From Flavobacterium sp. (GTDB taxonomy: Bacteria > Bacteroidota > Bacteroidia > Flavobacteriales > Flavobacteriaceae), in contig NZ_JAGIAV010000004.1 in NCBI RefSeq assembly GCF_017744675.1, positions 809,033 through 873,032 on the forward strand: a stretch of DNA of 64,000 bases, read 5' to 3'. A program made the translations under genes and the position numbers. Positions within the stretch are counted from its first letter, which is position 1; each line of letters starts with the position of its first letter. A model generated the notes under the pieces. It was given only the letters and a program-made list of their open reading frames with translations, was not told where the DNA came from and ran no database searches. Positions 33,723 through 42,482 of this stretch are shown here, piece after piece.

Positions 33723-35642
33723 TTATTTTACTTCAATAATCTTATTTTTTGTTCCGATTCCGTTTTCATTAAAAGGTTCAATTGTAAAATAATATTTTGT
33801 GCCTTTATCCAAACCTCTAAAATCATACGTATTATCTCCATACACCATAATGCTATTGTATAATTTGTCTGGTTCAATTCCGTAATAAATATTATACCCA
33901 ATTGCATCGGCTTGTTTTTTCCAAGAAATTATAGCATTTCTAGAATCTGCTTTATTTCTATCTACTTTGAAAGCAGCAACTGCTTTTGGTTTTGCTGCCA
34001 ATCCGTTTCCAAAAACTCTAAAATCTGAAATCGCAAATAAACCAGATGCATTATGAATGTTTTCCATTTTAATATAACGCGCTTTAATCGGTTTTATAAG
34101 CTCTACATAATCGTGAGGCGCATCTTTATCATTTTTAGATTTATCAACTACCAAAGTCCAATTTTGAGCATCATCAGACATGAAAATTTTATATTGATAA
34201 TAAATATCCATTGCCTTATTAAACTGTGTCGCTTTATGATCTGCATAATTAATCTGCAACGCATTTATTTCCATTGGTCTTCCTAAATCCATTTGAAGCC
34301 ATTCGCCAGGGTTGCTCGTTTTGGCAGACCAATAAGTCTGAATATTTTCATCAGTTAGATTTTCAGGTCCGTAACAGAATTTCTCATACACTTTCTTTCC
34401 GCCATTATCCATTCTGTGCGTCTCCACTTCCATACATTCTTCGGAAGAAGAAACTGTTACAGGCTTTTTATAAGAAAGCAACATCCATCCAGAAGAAGCT
34501 CCCTTTGTTTGATCGCGTTGAGCTGTTGGCAATACAATTGGAAAATCCCCATAAGCTGTAATAGAATACATTACATCATCTTTGTCAAATCCAGCAGGAA
34601 ACATATCAATACGACGCTCAAAACGATCTTTTATAGAAATTTTACAGGTTCCTGTATTCCAATAATTTCCGTAATTATCTGCAAACGTATTTCCGTGTCC
34701 GGCTCCAATTACAAATCCGCCTGGTTTATACGACATTGGATTGTGTTTCTGATAGGTAAATGGTCCTAACGGATTATCTCCAACATGAACACCATTTGCA
34801 TACCCTTTAAATTCGGTTGCTGGTGCACCATATTGCATATAATATTTTCCGTTGTGTTTGGTCATCCAAGCTCCTTCAATGAAATTTCCCCACGGTGCAG
34901 GCTCCATATCGTTATTTGGCCCGAAACGCTCCCATCCGTGTGCTGAAGGATCTAGAATAGCCACTTCTTTAATTTGTCCGTAAGGTTTTTGAATATCTTC
35001 TACTTCGGTTGCTTTATACAAAGTTGCATAATCTGCTTGATTTCCTTTTGGAAGCCAAGTTTTGTAGTCAACCTCAACGCCAACTAACGGTAATTTTCCG
35101 CTTGAACCATAGTACATGTACACTTTTTTATCATCGTCTTGAAAAATCGCTGGATCCCAAGTTGGCAACATTGCTTTGTCTACATGACGTGTCCATCTTC
35201 CTGATTTTGGATCTGCTGTTTTCCAAATTGGATGATCTCTTTTCCAAGTTGAACCTACATAAAATAAAGTGTCATTTACAACCCAAGCTGCAGGAGCGCA
35301 CTGATCGTCATCGCCAGGCTGCCTTTGGAAACTTCCGTAAACAAAATTCCAGTCTGACATGTCTTTACTCCAAAAGAAACCCGCCTGATTGGTCGCAAAT
35401 AAATAATACTCGCCTTTGTACGTAATAATTACAGGATCGGCGCTAGAACGGCGTGATTCTGGAATTCCGTTATGATTGTGCGTTGTATAATTATATCCAA
35501 TATTTATTGGATTACAATAGGTTGTCGCTGGTCTGCTTGGATCAAACCACTCTGTTTTACCAGAATTTTGTGCCGAAAGACTACTTCCAAAAAGTATCGA
35601 AAGCAATAAAATTGGCTTTAATTGTTTGTATATCTTCTTCAT
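33723..35642 (-). CDS. Glycoside hydrolase family 43-like enzyme with F5/8 C and FnIII domains
   Basis: 639 residues with a signal peptide (ending SSLSAQNSG). Residues 40-370 resemble a five-bladed GH43 propeller (SADPVIITYKGEYYLFAT with the probable catalytic base aspartate, later WDPAIFQDDDKKVYMYYG). Residues 400-540 are a discoidin (F5/8 type C) sugar-binding domain (ENIQTYWSAKTSNPGEWLQMDLG) and 550-639 a fibronectin III domain. GH43 enzymes cut arabinose, xylose or related side chains; specificity is not clear. It is the last gene of the PUL. Confidence 0.85.
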   Translation of the reverse strand: MKKIYKQLKPILLLSILFGSSLSAQNSGKTEWFDPSRPATTYCNPINIGYNYTTHNHNGIPESRRSSADPVIITYKGEYYLFATNQAGFFWSKDMSDWNFVYGSFQRQPGDDDQCAPAAWVVNDTLFYVGSTWKRDHPIWKTADPKSGRWTRHVDKAMLPTWDPAIFQDDDKKVYMYYGSSGKLPLVGVEVDYKTWLPKGNQADYATLYKATEVEDIQKPYGQIKEVAILDPSAHGWERFGPNNDMEPAPWGNFIEGAWMTKHNGKYYMQYGAPATEFKGYANGVHVGDNPLGPFTYQKHNPMSYKPGGFVIGAGHGNTFADNYGNYWNTGTCKISIKDRFERRIDMFPAGFDKDDVMYSITAYGDFPIVLPTAQRDQTKGASSGWMLLSYKKPVTVSSSEECMEVETHRMDNGGKKVYEKFCYGPENLTDENIQTYWSAKTSNPGEWLQMDLGRPMEINALQINYADHKATQFNKAMDIYYQYKIFMSDDAQNWTLVVDKSKNDKDAPHDYVELIKPIKARYIKMENIHNASGLFAISDFRVFGNGLAAKPKAVAAFKVDRNKADSRNAIISWKKQADAIGYNIYYGIEPDKLYNSIMVYGDNTYDFRGLDKGTKYYFTIEPFNENGIGTKNKIIEVK

Positions 35643-35672
35643 TGTTCGATTTCTACAGCTAAAAGCTTTAGC

Positions 35673-36446
35673 TTATTTTTTAATCTCTTTTCTTTCCTTT
35701 AAAAGCTCGGGCTCGTTTGTGGTGATGTAATTGAATTTGTGTTCTATAATCCAATCCATATCTTTGGCATCATTAACGGTCCAAGCATTTAGAATAACTT
35801 TGTTATCCTTGGCTTCTTGTATCCACTCAGGATGCTTTTGAAAAACAGAATAATGATAATCTACACCATTAATTTTATCTGCTTTTACCTCTTTTGGAGA
35901 TTTATTTCCTTCCAAATATTGCAAAGAAGTTTTAGAATCTATAGCTCTGATTTTCTTCAAAATATCATAATCAAAACTGATGTAGCAGGTATTTTTATTG
36001 GCTTTTAATTTTTTAATGGTTTCGACGGCAGCTACACCAGTTTTTTGTCCTCTTTCTTTACTAATTTCTGAAGGTTTGATTTCGCAAACCAAAAGTGTGT
36101 GTTTGTTATTTCTTATTCCCTCTGAAATATATTCATGAAGGGTTGGAAGTTTTTCTCCGTTAGAAAGCTTAAATTTTATTAAATCTGCGTAATTGGTTTC
36201 TTCAATAAGCAGTTTATTGTAATGCGCATCGTGATTGATTACAAGCGAATCATCTGCTGTTCTCCAGACATCAAATTCTGAACCTGGCAATTTTAAATCT
36301 ATCGCATGTCTTAAGGCGGCAATCGAGTTTTCTGGCAGGTTGTTCTTTTTCCAAGCTCCTCGATGTGCCACGATTGCATTTTTCTGTGCATTCCCATAAG
36401 AAAAAGCCATAAGGCATACTGCGCTAAATATTTTTAAAGTATTCAT
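35673..36446 (-). CDS. Secreted glycerophosphodiester phosphodiesterase
   Basis: 257 residues with a signal peptide (ending YGNAQKN). The GDPD active site is intact: AHRGAWKKNNLPENS near residues 27-41, SEFDVWRTADDSLVINHD near 56-73, and the C-terminal NAWTVND. It releases glycerol-3-phosphate from glycerophosphodiesters. Its place between GH3 and GH43 suggests it removes phosphoglycerol groups from the glycan (inference). Confidence 0.9.
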   Translation of the reverse strand: MNTLKIFSAVCLMAFSYGNAQKNAIVAHRGAWKKNNLPENSIAALRHAIDLKLPGSEFDVWRTADDSLVINHDAHYNKLLIEETNYADLIKFKLSNGEKLPTLHEYISEGIRNNKHTLLVCEIKPSEISKERGQKTGVAAVETIKKLKANKNTCYISFDYDILKKIRAIDSKTSLQYLEGNKSPKEVKADKINGVDYHYSVFQKHPEWIQEAKDNKVILNAWTVNDAKDMDWIIEHKFNYITTNEPELLKERKEIKK

Positions 36447-36491
36447 ATAATCGTAGTTAAAAAATTACAAAAAGGTCTTTCGTTTTAGAAA

Positions 36492-36517
36492 AAAAGCCCT
36501 CCAAACGAAGGGCTTTT
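36492..36517 (-). terminator. Rho-independent terminator after the GH3 gene
   Basis: AAAAGCCCT (36492-36500) pairs with AGGGCTTTT (36509-36517) between bglX-type and GDPD genes. Confidence 0.88.
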
Positions 36518-36536
36518 CACTAATCAAATAAACCAA

Positions 36537-38837
36537 CTATTTAGTTAACTCAAAACTAACTTTCTTATCGGCGTTTGAATTTCCTCCCACGAAAATATCA
36601 AACTGCCCAGGCTCTGCTACAAATTGTAAATCAGAGTTATAAAATTTTAAATCTTCAACCGTAATGTCAAAACTTACGGTTTGTTTTTCACCTTTTTTAA
36701 GTGCTATTTTTTGGAAACCTTTTAGTTCTCTAACTGGTCTTGTTACCGAACCAACTAAATCTCTAATGTATAATTGAACTGTTTCTTTTCCGTCAAAATT
36801 TCCAGTATTTGTTACATCAACTGTTACTTTCAATTTTCCAGAAGCATTCATTTTATCAGAAGAAATTTTCAAGTTCGAATAATCAAAAGTGGTGTAGCTT
36901 AAACCAAATCCGAATGGGAATAAAGGCTCGTTTCTTTCGTCAATATAATTTGATCTGAATTTTTCGAATTTACCTTCTGTGTTAGAAAGCGGTCTTCCTG
37001 TATTTTTGTGTGCGTAGTAAATTGGCAATTGTCCAACGCTTCTTGGGAAAGTTGAAGTTAATTTTCCAGAAGGATTTACGTCTCCAAATAAAACATCAGC
37101 AATAGCATAACCTGCTTCTGTACCAGCAAACCAAACGTTTAAGATTGCAGGAACCGTTTTTTCTTCGTCAGTAATCACTAATGGACGTCCGTCAAATAAA
37201 ACTAAAACAACTGGTTTTCCTGTTTTTAATAAAGCGTTTAATAAATCTTTTTGCGCTTGAGGAATATTTAAGTTTGTACGGCTGCTTGATTCTCCACTCA
37301 TTTCAGCAGATTCTCCTAAAGCCGCAACAATTACATCTGACTGTTCTGCCACTTTTAAAGCCTCAGCCAACATATCTTCTTTTGAACGTGAATCACGGTG
37401 TAATGTTTTTCCAAACATTGTCGCATTAGTTTCAAAAGTCTCATCGTAATCTAAATTGCTTCCTTTTGCATATAAAACTTTTGTTCCTGCTCCAGCGACT
37501 TCTTTAATACCTCTCAATAAAGAAACAGCATTTTCCATTTTTGTAGCCACACTCCAAGTTCCAGGCATGTTTTCTTTAGCATCTGCCAATGGTCCGATTA
37601 AACCAATCGTTCCAGATTTTTTAAGTGGCAAAAGCTGATTTTGGTTTTTTAATAATACTAAAGATTGTGCTGCAATATCACGTGCTTCTTTACGGCTATC
37701 ATTTGTAAAAATCTCCGTTTTAGCTCTTTTTTCGTCACAATATTTGTACGGATCTTGGAATAATCCTAAGTCGTATTTTGCTTCTAAAATCAATTTTACA
37801 GCATTATCAATTGTTTCAATTTTTACCTTTCCTTCATCCAAAGATTTTTTCAAAGTTCCTAAGAAACCTTCTCCTACCATATCCATTTCAACACCAGCGT
37901 TTAATGCCAAAGCTGAAACTTGCTGTAAATCTCCCATTCCATGAGGAATCATTTCAGGAATACCTGTAAAGTCTGTTACCACAAATCCTTTGAAACCCCA
38001 TTGTTTTCTTAAAACATCTGTCATTAACCATTTGTTTCCTGTTGCAGGAATTCCGTCAACTTCGTTGAAAGAAGCCATTACAGAACCTACTCCTGCATCA
38101 ACAGCTGCTTTGTAAGGAGGGAAATAATCGTTAAACATTCTGATATGGCTCATATCTACAGTATTGTAATCGCGTCCAGCTTCTGGAGCTCCGTACAATG
38201 CGAAGTGTTTCACACACGCTAAAATGGAGTTGTTTTTAGAAAGATCGTGCTGTTGATAACCGTTTACCATTGCTTTCGCAATTTGGCTTCCTAAATATGG
38301 GTCTTCTCCTGAACCTTCAGAAACTCTTCCCCATCTTGGATCGCGAGAAATATCAACCATTGGAGAGAATGTCCAGTTGATTCCGTCTGCACTTGCTTCT
38401 TTAGCCGCAATTTGTGCACTTCTTTCAATTAATCCCATATCCCAAGTACAAGATAATCCTAACGGAATTGGGAATGTTGTTTCGTAACCGTGAATTACAT
38501 CCATACCAAAAAGCAACGGAATTTTTAAACGGCTTTTTTCAACCGCAATCTTCTGCACTTCTTTAATTTTTTGAACTGATTTAATGTTAAACAAACCACC
38601 CACTTTTCCTTCAGCAATATTTTTTGCCACATTTGAGCTGTTTGCCTGCCCTGTGGTAATATCACCAGATGTTGGCAAGTTTAACTGACCCAATTTCTCG
38701 TCTAAAGTCATTTTTGACATTAACTCCGCCACAAATTCAGACTTTGGTTTAATTTTCACTGTATTTTTAGTTGTCTTTTTTTGAGCATAACCCAAAACAG
38801 CACATCCTAAAAAAAGTAAGACTAATTTGTTTTTCAT
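36537..38837 (-). CDS. GH3 beta-glucosidase (BglX type)
   Basis: 766 residues with a signal peptide (ending LGYAQKK). The GH3 N-terminal barrel, middle and FnIII-like C domains are present in order. The nucleophile is probably D289 in GFVVTDFTGIP; other motifs are SPMVDISRDPRWGR (158-171) and SYTTFDYSNL. It likely frees glucose from the non-reducing ends of oligosaccharides in the periplasm. It is 10 bases behind the esterase gene and within reach of GH144, which fits use of sophoro-oligosaccharides. Confidence 0.93.
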   Translation of the reverse strand: MKNKLVLLFLGCAVLGYAQKKTTKNTVKIKPKSEFVAELMSKMTLDEKLGQLNLPTSGDITTGQANSSNVAKNIAEGKVGGLFNIKSVQKIKEVQKIAVEKSRLKIPLLFGMDVIHGYETTFPIPLGLSCTWDMGLIERSAQIAAKEASADGINWTFSPMVDISRDPRWGRVSEGSGEDPYLGSQIAKAMVNGYQQHDLSKNNSILACVKHFALYGAPEAGRDYNTVDMSHIRMFNDYFPPYKAAVDAGVGSVMASFNEVDGIPATGNKWLMTDVLRKQWGFKGFVVTDFTGIPEMIPHGMGDLQQVSALALNAGVEMDMVGEGFLGTLKKSLDEGKVKIETIDNAVKLILEAKYDLGLFQDPYKYCDEKRAKTEIFTNDSRKEARDIAAQSLVLLKNQNQLLPLKKSGTIGLIGPLADAKENMPGTWSVATKMENAVSLLRGIKEVAGAGTKVLYAKGSNLDYDETFETNATMFGKTLHRDSRSKEDMLAEALKVAEQSDVIVAALGESAEMSGESSSRTNLNIPQAQKDLLNALLKTGKPVVLVLFDGRPLVITDEEKTVPAILNVWFAGTEAGYAIADVLFGDVNPSGKLTSTFPRSVGQLPIYYAHKNTGRPLSNTEGKFEKFRSNYIDERNEPLFPFGFGLSYTTFDYSNLKISSDKMNASGKLKVTVDVTNTGNFDGKETVQLYIRDLVGSVTRPVRELKGFQKIALKKGEKQTVSFDITVEDLKFYNSDLQFVAEPGQFDIFVGGNSNADKKVSFELTK

Positions 38838-38847
38838 TCTATTCTAT

Positions 38848-39561
38848 TTATTTGTTTGTATTCGTTTTTCTTTGCTGCAACATCCAGTCGTAGATTGCCG
38901 CATTATCATAAACCCTTGTCCAGCTGTCATGATTTGCATCATCAAAAATGGTCAGCTTTACATCTTTAGCATTACATTTTTTTAATTCCTTGTAAATCGC
39001 AATTGCATAATCCACATTTACTACATCATCTAGTAATCCGTGAAAAATTCTGGTTGGAATATTGGCTATTTCACAAGCGTGTTCTAACTGAATTAAATCT
39101 ACAAAACCAGCGACAGGTACGTTTGCTGCAAATAGATCCGGATGTGCAAAAGCCAAATTCCATGAAGCCCAACCTCCTGAGCTCAAACCAGTAACATATA
39201 TTCTTTCTGAATCGATTTTGTTTTCTTTCTGAATTTTTACAATCAGCTGATAAATTGATTCAATATCCCAATTTTCGTCTTCTTTGCATTGCGGAGCCAA
39301 AACATAAGCGTCTAATTGGTGCGTTTTTAAATATTTTAAAGGCCCATTAATTTTTACTTTTTCCAAATCAGTTCCTTTTTCTCCATCTCCAGAAATAAAA
39401 ACAATCAATGGCTTTTTCTCCTTAACATTTGCTGGACGATGCAAAACATATCCTAGCTCATATTTAGACATTATAACAGTATTGATTTTCCCAGTTGTTT
39501 CACTCTGCCCAGAAACAACGATAGAAAACAACAGAGATATAAATGCTAGTGTATTTTTCAT
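38848..39561 (-). CDS. Secreted alpha/beta-hydrolase (esterase / phospholipase-like)
   Basis: 237 residues with a signal peptide (ending VSGQSE). The nucleophile elbow is GLSSGGW, the acid lies in HGLLDDVVN and the histidine in DDANHDSW, a complete triad of the prolyl-oligopeptidase/dienelactone hydrolase type. In this locus it may remove ester groups from the glycan. It is 6 bases behind the GH144 gene. Confidence 0.88.
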   Translation of the reverse strand: MKNTLAFISLLFSIVVSGQSETTGKINTVIMSKYELGYVLHRPANVKEKKPLIVFISGDGEKGTDLEKVKINGPLKYLKTHQLDAYVLAPQCKEDENWDIESIYQLIVKIQKENKIDSERIYVTGLSSGGWASWNLAFAHPDLFAANVPVAGFVDLIQLEHACEIANIPTRIFHGLLDDVVNVDYAIAIYKELKKCNAKDVKLTIFDDANHDSWTRVYDNAAIYDWMLQQRKTNTNK

Positions 39562-39567
39562 AGAATC

Positions 39568-40944
39568 TTAAATTCCGTATTTTCCAGATTTAAATCCAAG
39601 TTTTGTTAAACCCTGTTTGACTTCTGGTGCATTCATAAACAATTTCCACAACAATCCTGTTCTGTAATTTTCAATCATTACCACTTCTGGACCTTGATCA
39701 ATCGCTAAATAACGCTTTGCAACCCATTTGTTTCCTAAACTCAAAGCATCATAAAAACCGGCATCTCCCCAAGTTTCATCTTTATGATTCTCATATAAGT
39801 TTCTGATTAATGCCATTGATTCTTTTGGCGTGTAAACGATAGAACTAATAGCTGCAGTTGGAGAAATTACACCCTGATCGTTACTTGGCATGTGTGCATT
39901 ATACCCAACTGAACCATCTGGGTTTCTAGAATAAGATGCTGTTAACCCCCAATATTCTGGTCCATAACCAGCATTTTTATTCGGGTTTTCTACACAATAC
40001 TGGTAATTAATTTTAGTCTGATTTACATTTAAATCCCAATAGTTAGCATATTTGTCACTCAACTGATTCGGATCTAAACCTACATAAGAATAATGTGCCC
40101 AGAATAACGGACCGCCAAATTCTTCAGCTCCATTGTGTTTTAAAATAAGGGGGATATTGTATTTTGTTTTTGAAGAAACGATACCTCCGCTTCTCGCCCA
40201 TCCCTCGTGGTATGCTTTTGCATCGATGGTATGGGTTGGCGAAGATGCTGCCATTACGTATGTAATAAGACATTCGTTATATCCTTGTAGTGGGAAATTC
40301 ATCTGCCAAGCATAACTTGGAGACCAATGCCAATACAAAACATTTTTATTGTTTGTGTACCATTGCCAGTCAACTCCTTTCCAAAGCGCATCAAATTTTT
40401 GTGCTACAGCCTTTTCTTTTTCAGAACCATCTTTCAGATATTCACGAACAGTAATCATTCCTGCAACCAAAAATGAGGTTTCAACTAAATCTCCTCCGTT
40501 ATCCTTGGTTCCAAAAGGCTTTACTTTTCCTGTGTTTCCGTCAATCCAGTGTGACCATGCTCCATGAAAACGATCTGCTTTGCCTAAAAAATCTGCAATT
40601 TTGTTAAGTCTTTCTACTCCTTTTTCTTTTGTAATATAACCTTGTGACATTCCTGAAACAATCGCCATTAATCCGAAACCTGAACCACCTGTAGTTACAA
40701 TATTGGAATCGTTTTCAGGATAAACTCCATCCGGATGATAACGCTCTCTAGCTAATCCAGAATTTGGTTCTGCATAATCCCAGAAATATTTAAAAGTTTG
40801 TTTTTGAACAGCATCTAAAAGCTGCTCGTCTGTTAATGCAGTAACGCCAGAAGTATTTTCCTGTACATTTTCTTTTGACTTATCGGCATTTGATCCACAA
40901 CTAAAAAAAGTAAAAGCTAAAAATAAAACTGAAATTCTAACCAT
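39568..40944 (-). CDS. GH144 family endo-beta-1,2-glucanase-like lipoprotein
   Basis: 458 residues. A lipoprotein signal ends at the cysteine in FTFFSCGSNAD. The body is the (alpha/alpha)6 glycoamylase domain: QTFKYFWDYAEPNSGLARER near residue 50, VTTGGSGFGLMA, FGGPLFWAHYSY, YWGLTASY and WGDAGFYDAL. Characterised members are beta-1,2-glucanases that release sophoro-oligosaccharides. The assignment rests on these domain motifs from memory. It directly follows the SusD gene after a hairpin terminator. Confidence 0.85.
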   Translation of the reverse strand: MVRISVLFLAFTFFSCGSNADKSKENVQENTSGVTALTDEQLLDAVQKQTFKYFWDYAEPNSGLARERYHPDGVYPENDSNIVTTGGSGFGLMAIVSGMSQGYITKEKGVERLNKIADFLGKADRFHGAWSHWIDGNTGKVKPFGTKDNGGDLVETSFLVAGMITVREYLKDGSEKEKAVAQKFDALWKGVDWQWYTNNKNVLYWHWSPSYAWQMNFPLQGYNECLITYVMAASSPTHTIDAKAYHEGWARSGGIVSSKTKYNIPLILKHNGAEEFGGPLFWAHYSYVGLDPNQLSDKYANYWDLNVNQTKINYQYCVENPNKNAGYGPEYWGLTASYSRNPDGSVGYNAHMPSNDQGVISPTAAISSIVYTPKESMALIRNLYENHKDETWGDAGFYDALSLGNKWVAKRYLAIDQGPEVVMIENYRTGLLWKLFMNAPEVKQGLTKLGFKSGKYGI

Positions 40945-40970
40945 TATAAAAATTTAAGTATTGAAAAAAT

Positions 40971-41006
40971 AATCACTCCCTCCAGGAAATCTAGAGGGAA
41001 GTGATT
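40971..41006 (-). terminator. Hairpin between SusD and GH144 genes
   Basis: AATCACTCCCTC (40971-40982) pairs with GAGGGAAGTGATT (40994-41006) with one bulge, followed by a T-run on one side and an A-run on the other. It may end or attenuate the susCD transcript before the enzyme genes. Confidence 0.8.
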
Positions 41007-41020
41007 TTTAAAGATTTTGA

Positions 41021-42478
41021 TTAATAACCAGGGTTTTGCTGTGAAAGTGCTCCTGCTTCTCTCATAAATGACGTTGGAAGAGGCCATAATTCATGTTTTC
41101 CAACTATAAAAGTTTTACCATCTGCTGCCATAGCCGCTTCTGCTTGTCCTGTTCTAACGATATCAAACCATCTGTCGTGCTCAAAAGCAAATTCTAATCT
41201 TCTTTCTTTGTAGATTGCTTTTCTAACATCTGATTGAGAAGTAAAAGGAGTGTCTCCTAAACCTGCTCTATGACGAATTTGATTTACTAAAGGAATTGCT
41301 GCTGAAGTCTGTCCTAATTCATTCAAAGCTTCGGCTTTCATTAATATAACCTCTGCATATCTTAAATATCTAAGATTTGTATCTGTAAATTCTTGGTTAT
41401 AAAAAGATGAAGAATATGCTTTATAATTATATCTTGGATTTGCTACTGTAGATGGAACTTCTCTACCATCATACAAAACTGAACCTCTGAAAATAATTGT
41501 AGCTGCTCTTCTCACGTCTCCTGGCTCATAAGCATCTGCTAAACCTTGTGTTGGAGTGTTGAATCCCCAACCCCATCCTCCAGCGCCACGTGGTGCTTGA
41601 GAAACAGTATAGTTTCCAATTCCAAATCCAGGACTAGAAGTTCCTCCAATTCCATCAATCTCAAAAATAGATTCTGGACCAAATTCTCCCTCTTTTTTAA
41701 ATTGTAGAGAATAATCAGAAACTAAAGAGTAACCAGTTACTTTATCACAATTATCAATTACTTTTTGCCAATTTTTTTGATACAAATTTACTTTTGCCAA
41801 TAAAGCATAAGCCGATCCTTTAGAAACTCTTACAACATCTTTACCAGTATAAGTCGATTTTTCCGGCAAATTCGCAATAGCATCTGTTAAGTCTTTTTCT
41901 ATAAAAGCATAAACTTCGGCAGGAGTTTTACGAGTTAATTGCATAATTCTGTCTGAGTCATTTCCAGGAATTGGCAAATGATCTACAATAGGAACTCCAC
42001 CATATCCTTTAACTAAAGTAAAGTACATAAAAGCTCTCATAAATTTAGCCTCTCCTTCTAATCTGACTTTTAAACTAGGTGTTACCTGATCTAACTTAGG
42101 AAATATTGCCAAAGCCTGATTACATCTATTAATTCCTGCATAATTTGCATTCCACGTAGACTGAAATGACGGAGTTGAAGCATTATATGTTAAAGCATCC
42201 ATAATATCTTTATCTCCACCGGCATCTCCCGGATCAGAACCTTTATCAGCATCATCACTAATAATACTTGTAACTGCGTTCCAACCAAAAGAAGACATAT
42301 CCCATCCTAAAAATTGATTGTAAATTGCTGTTACAAAACTTGTAGCTCCAGCATCGCTATTTACCAAAGCTGGGTCAGCAGGAATAGACTCTGTTGGCTC
42401 TACATCCAAAAAATCATTTGAACATCCAGATAAGAATAATCCAGAAAGTACAAACATTGATATATATATTCTTTTCAT
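41021..42478 (-). CDS. RagB/SusD family outer membrane sugar-binding lipoprotein
   Basis: 485 residues. The lipoprotein signal ends at the cysteine in LFLSGCSNDFL. TPR-like SusD helices include WNANYAGINRCNQALAIFPKL, MRAFMYFTLVKGYGGVPIV and RRLEFAFEHDRWFDIVRTG. SusD caps the SusC pore on the cell surface and binds glycan. It lies 4 bases after the SusC gene. Confidence 0.96.
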   Translation of the reverse strand: MKRIYISMFVLSGLFLSGCSNDFLDVEPTESIPADPALVNSDAGATSFVTAIYNQFLGWDMSSFGWNAVTSIISDDADKGSDPGDAGGDKDIMDALTYNASTPSFQSTWNANYAGINRCNQALAIFPKLDQVTPSLKVRLEGEAKFMRAFMYFTLVKGYGGVPIVDHLPIPGNDSDRIMQLTRKTPAEVYAFIEKDLTDAIANLPEKSTYTGKDVVRVSKGSAYALLAKVNLYQKNWQKVIDNCDKVTGYSLVSDYSLQFKKEGEFGPESIFEIDGIGGTSSPGFGIGNYTVSQAPRGAGGWGWGFNTPTQGLADAYEPGDVRRAATIIFRGSVLYDGREVPSTVANPRYNYKAYSSSFYNQEFTDTNLRYLRYAEVILMKAEALNELGQTSAAIPLVNQIRHRAGLGDTPFTSQSDVRKAIYKERRLEFAFEHDRWFDIVRTGQAEAAMAADGKTFIVGKHELWPLPTSFMREAGALSQQNPGY

Positions 42479-42482
42479 GATA

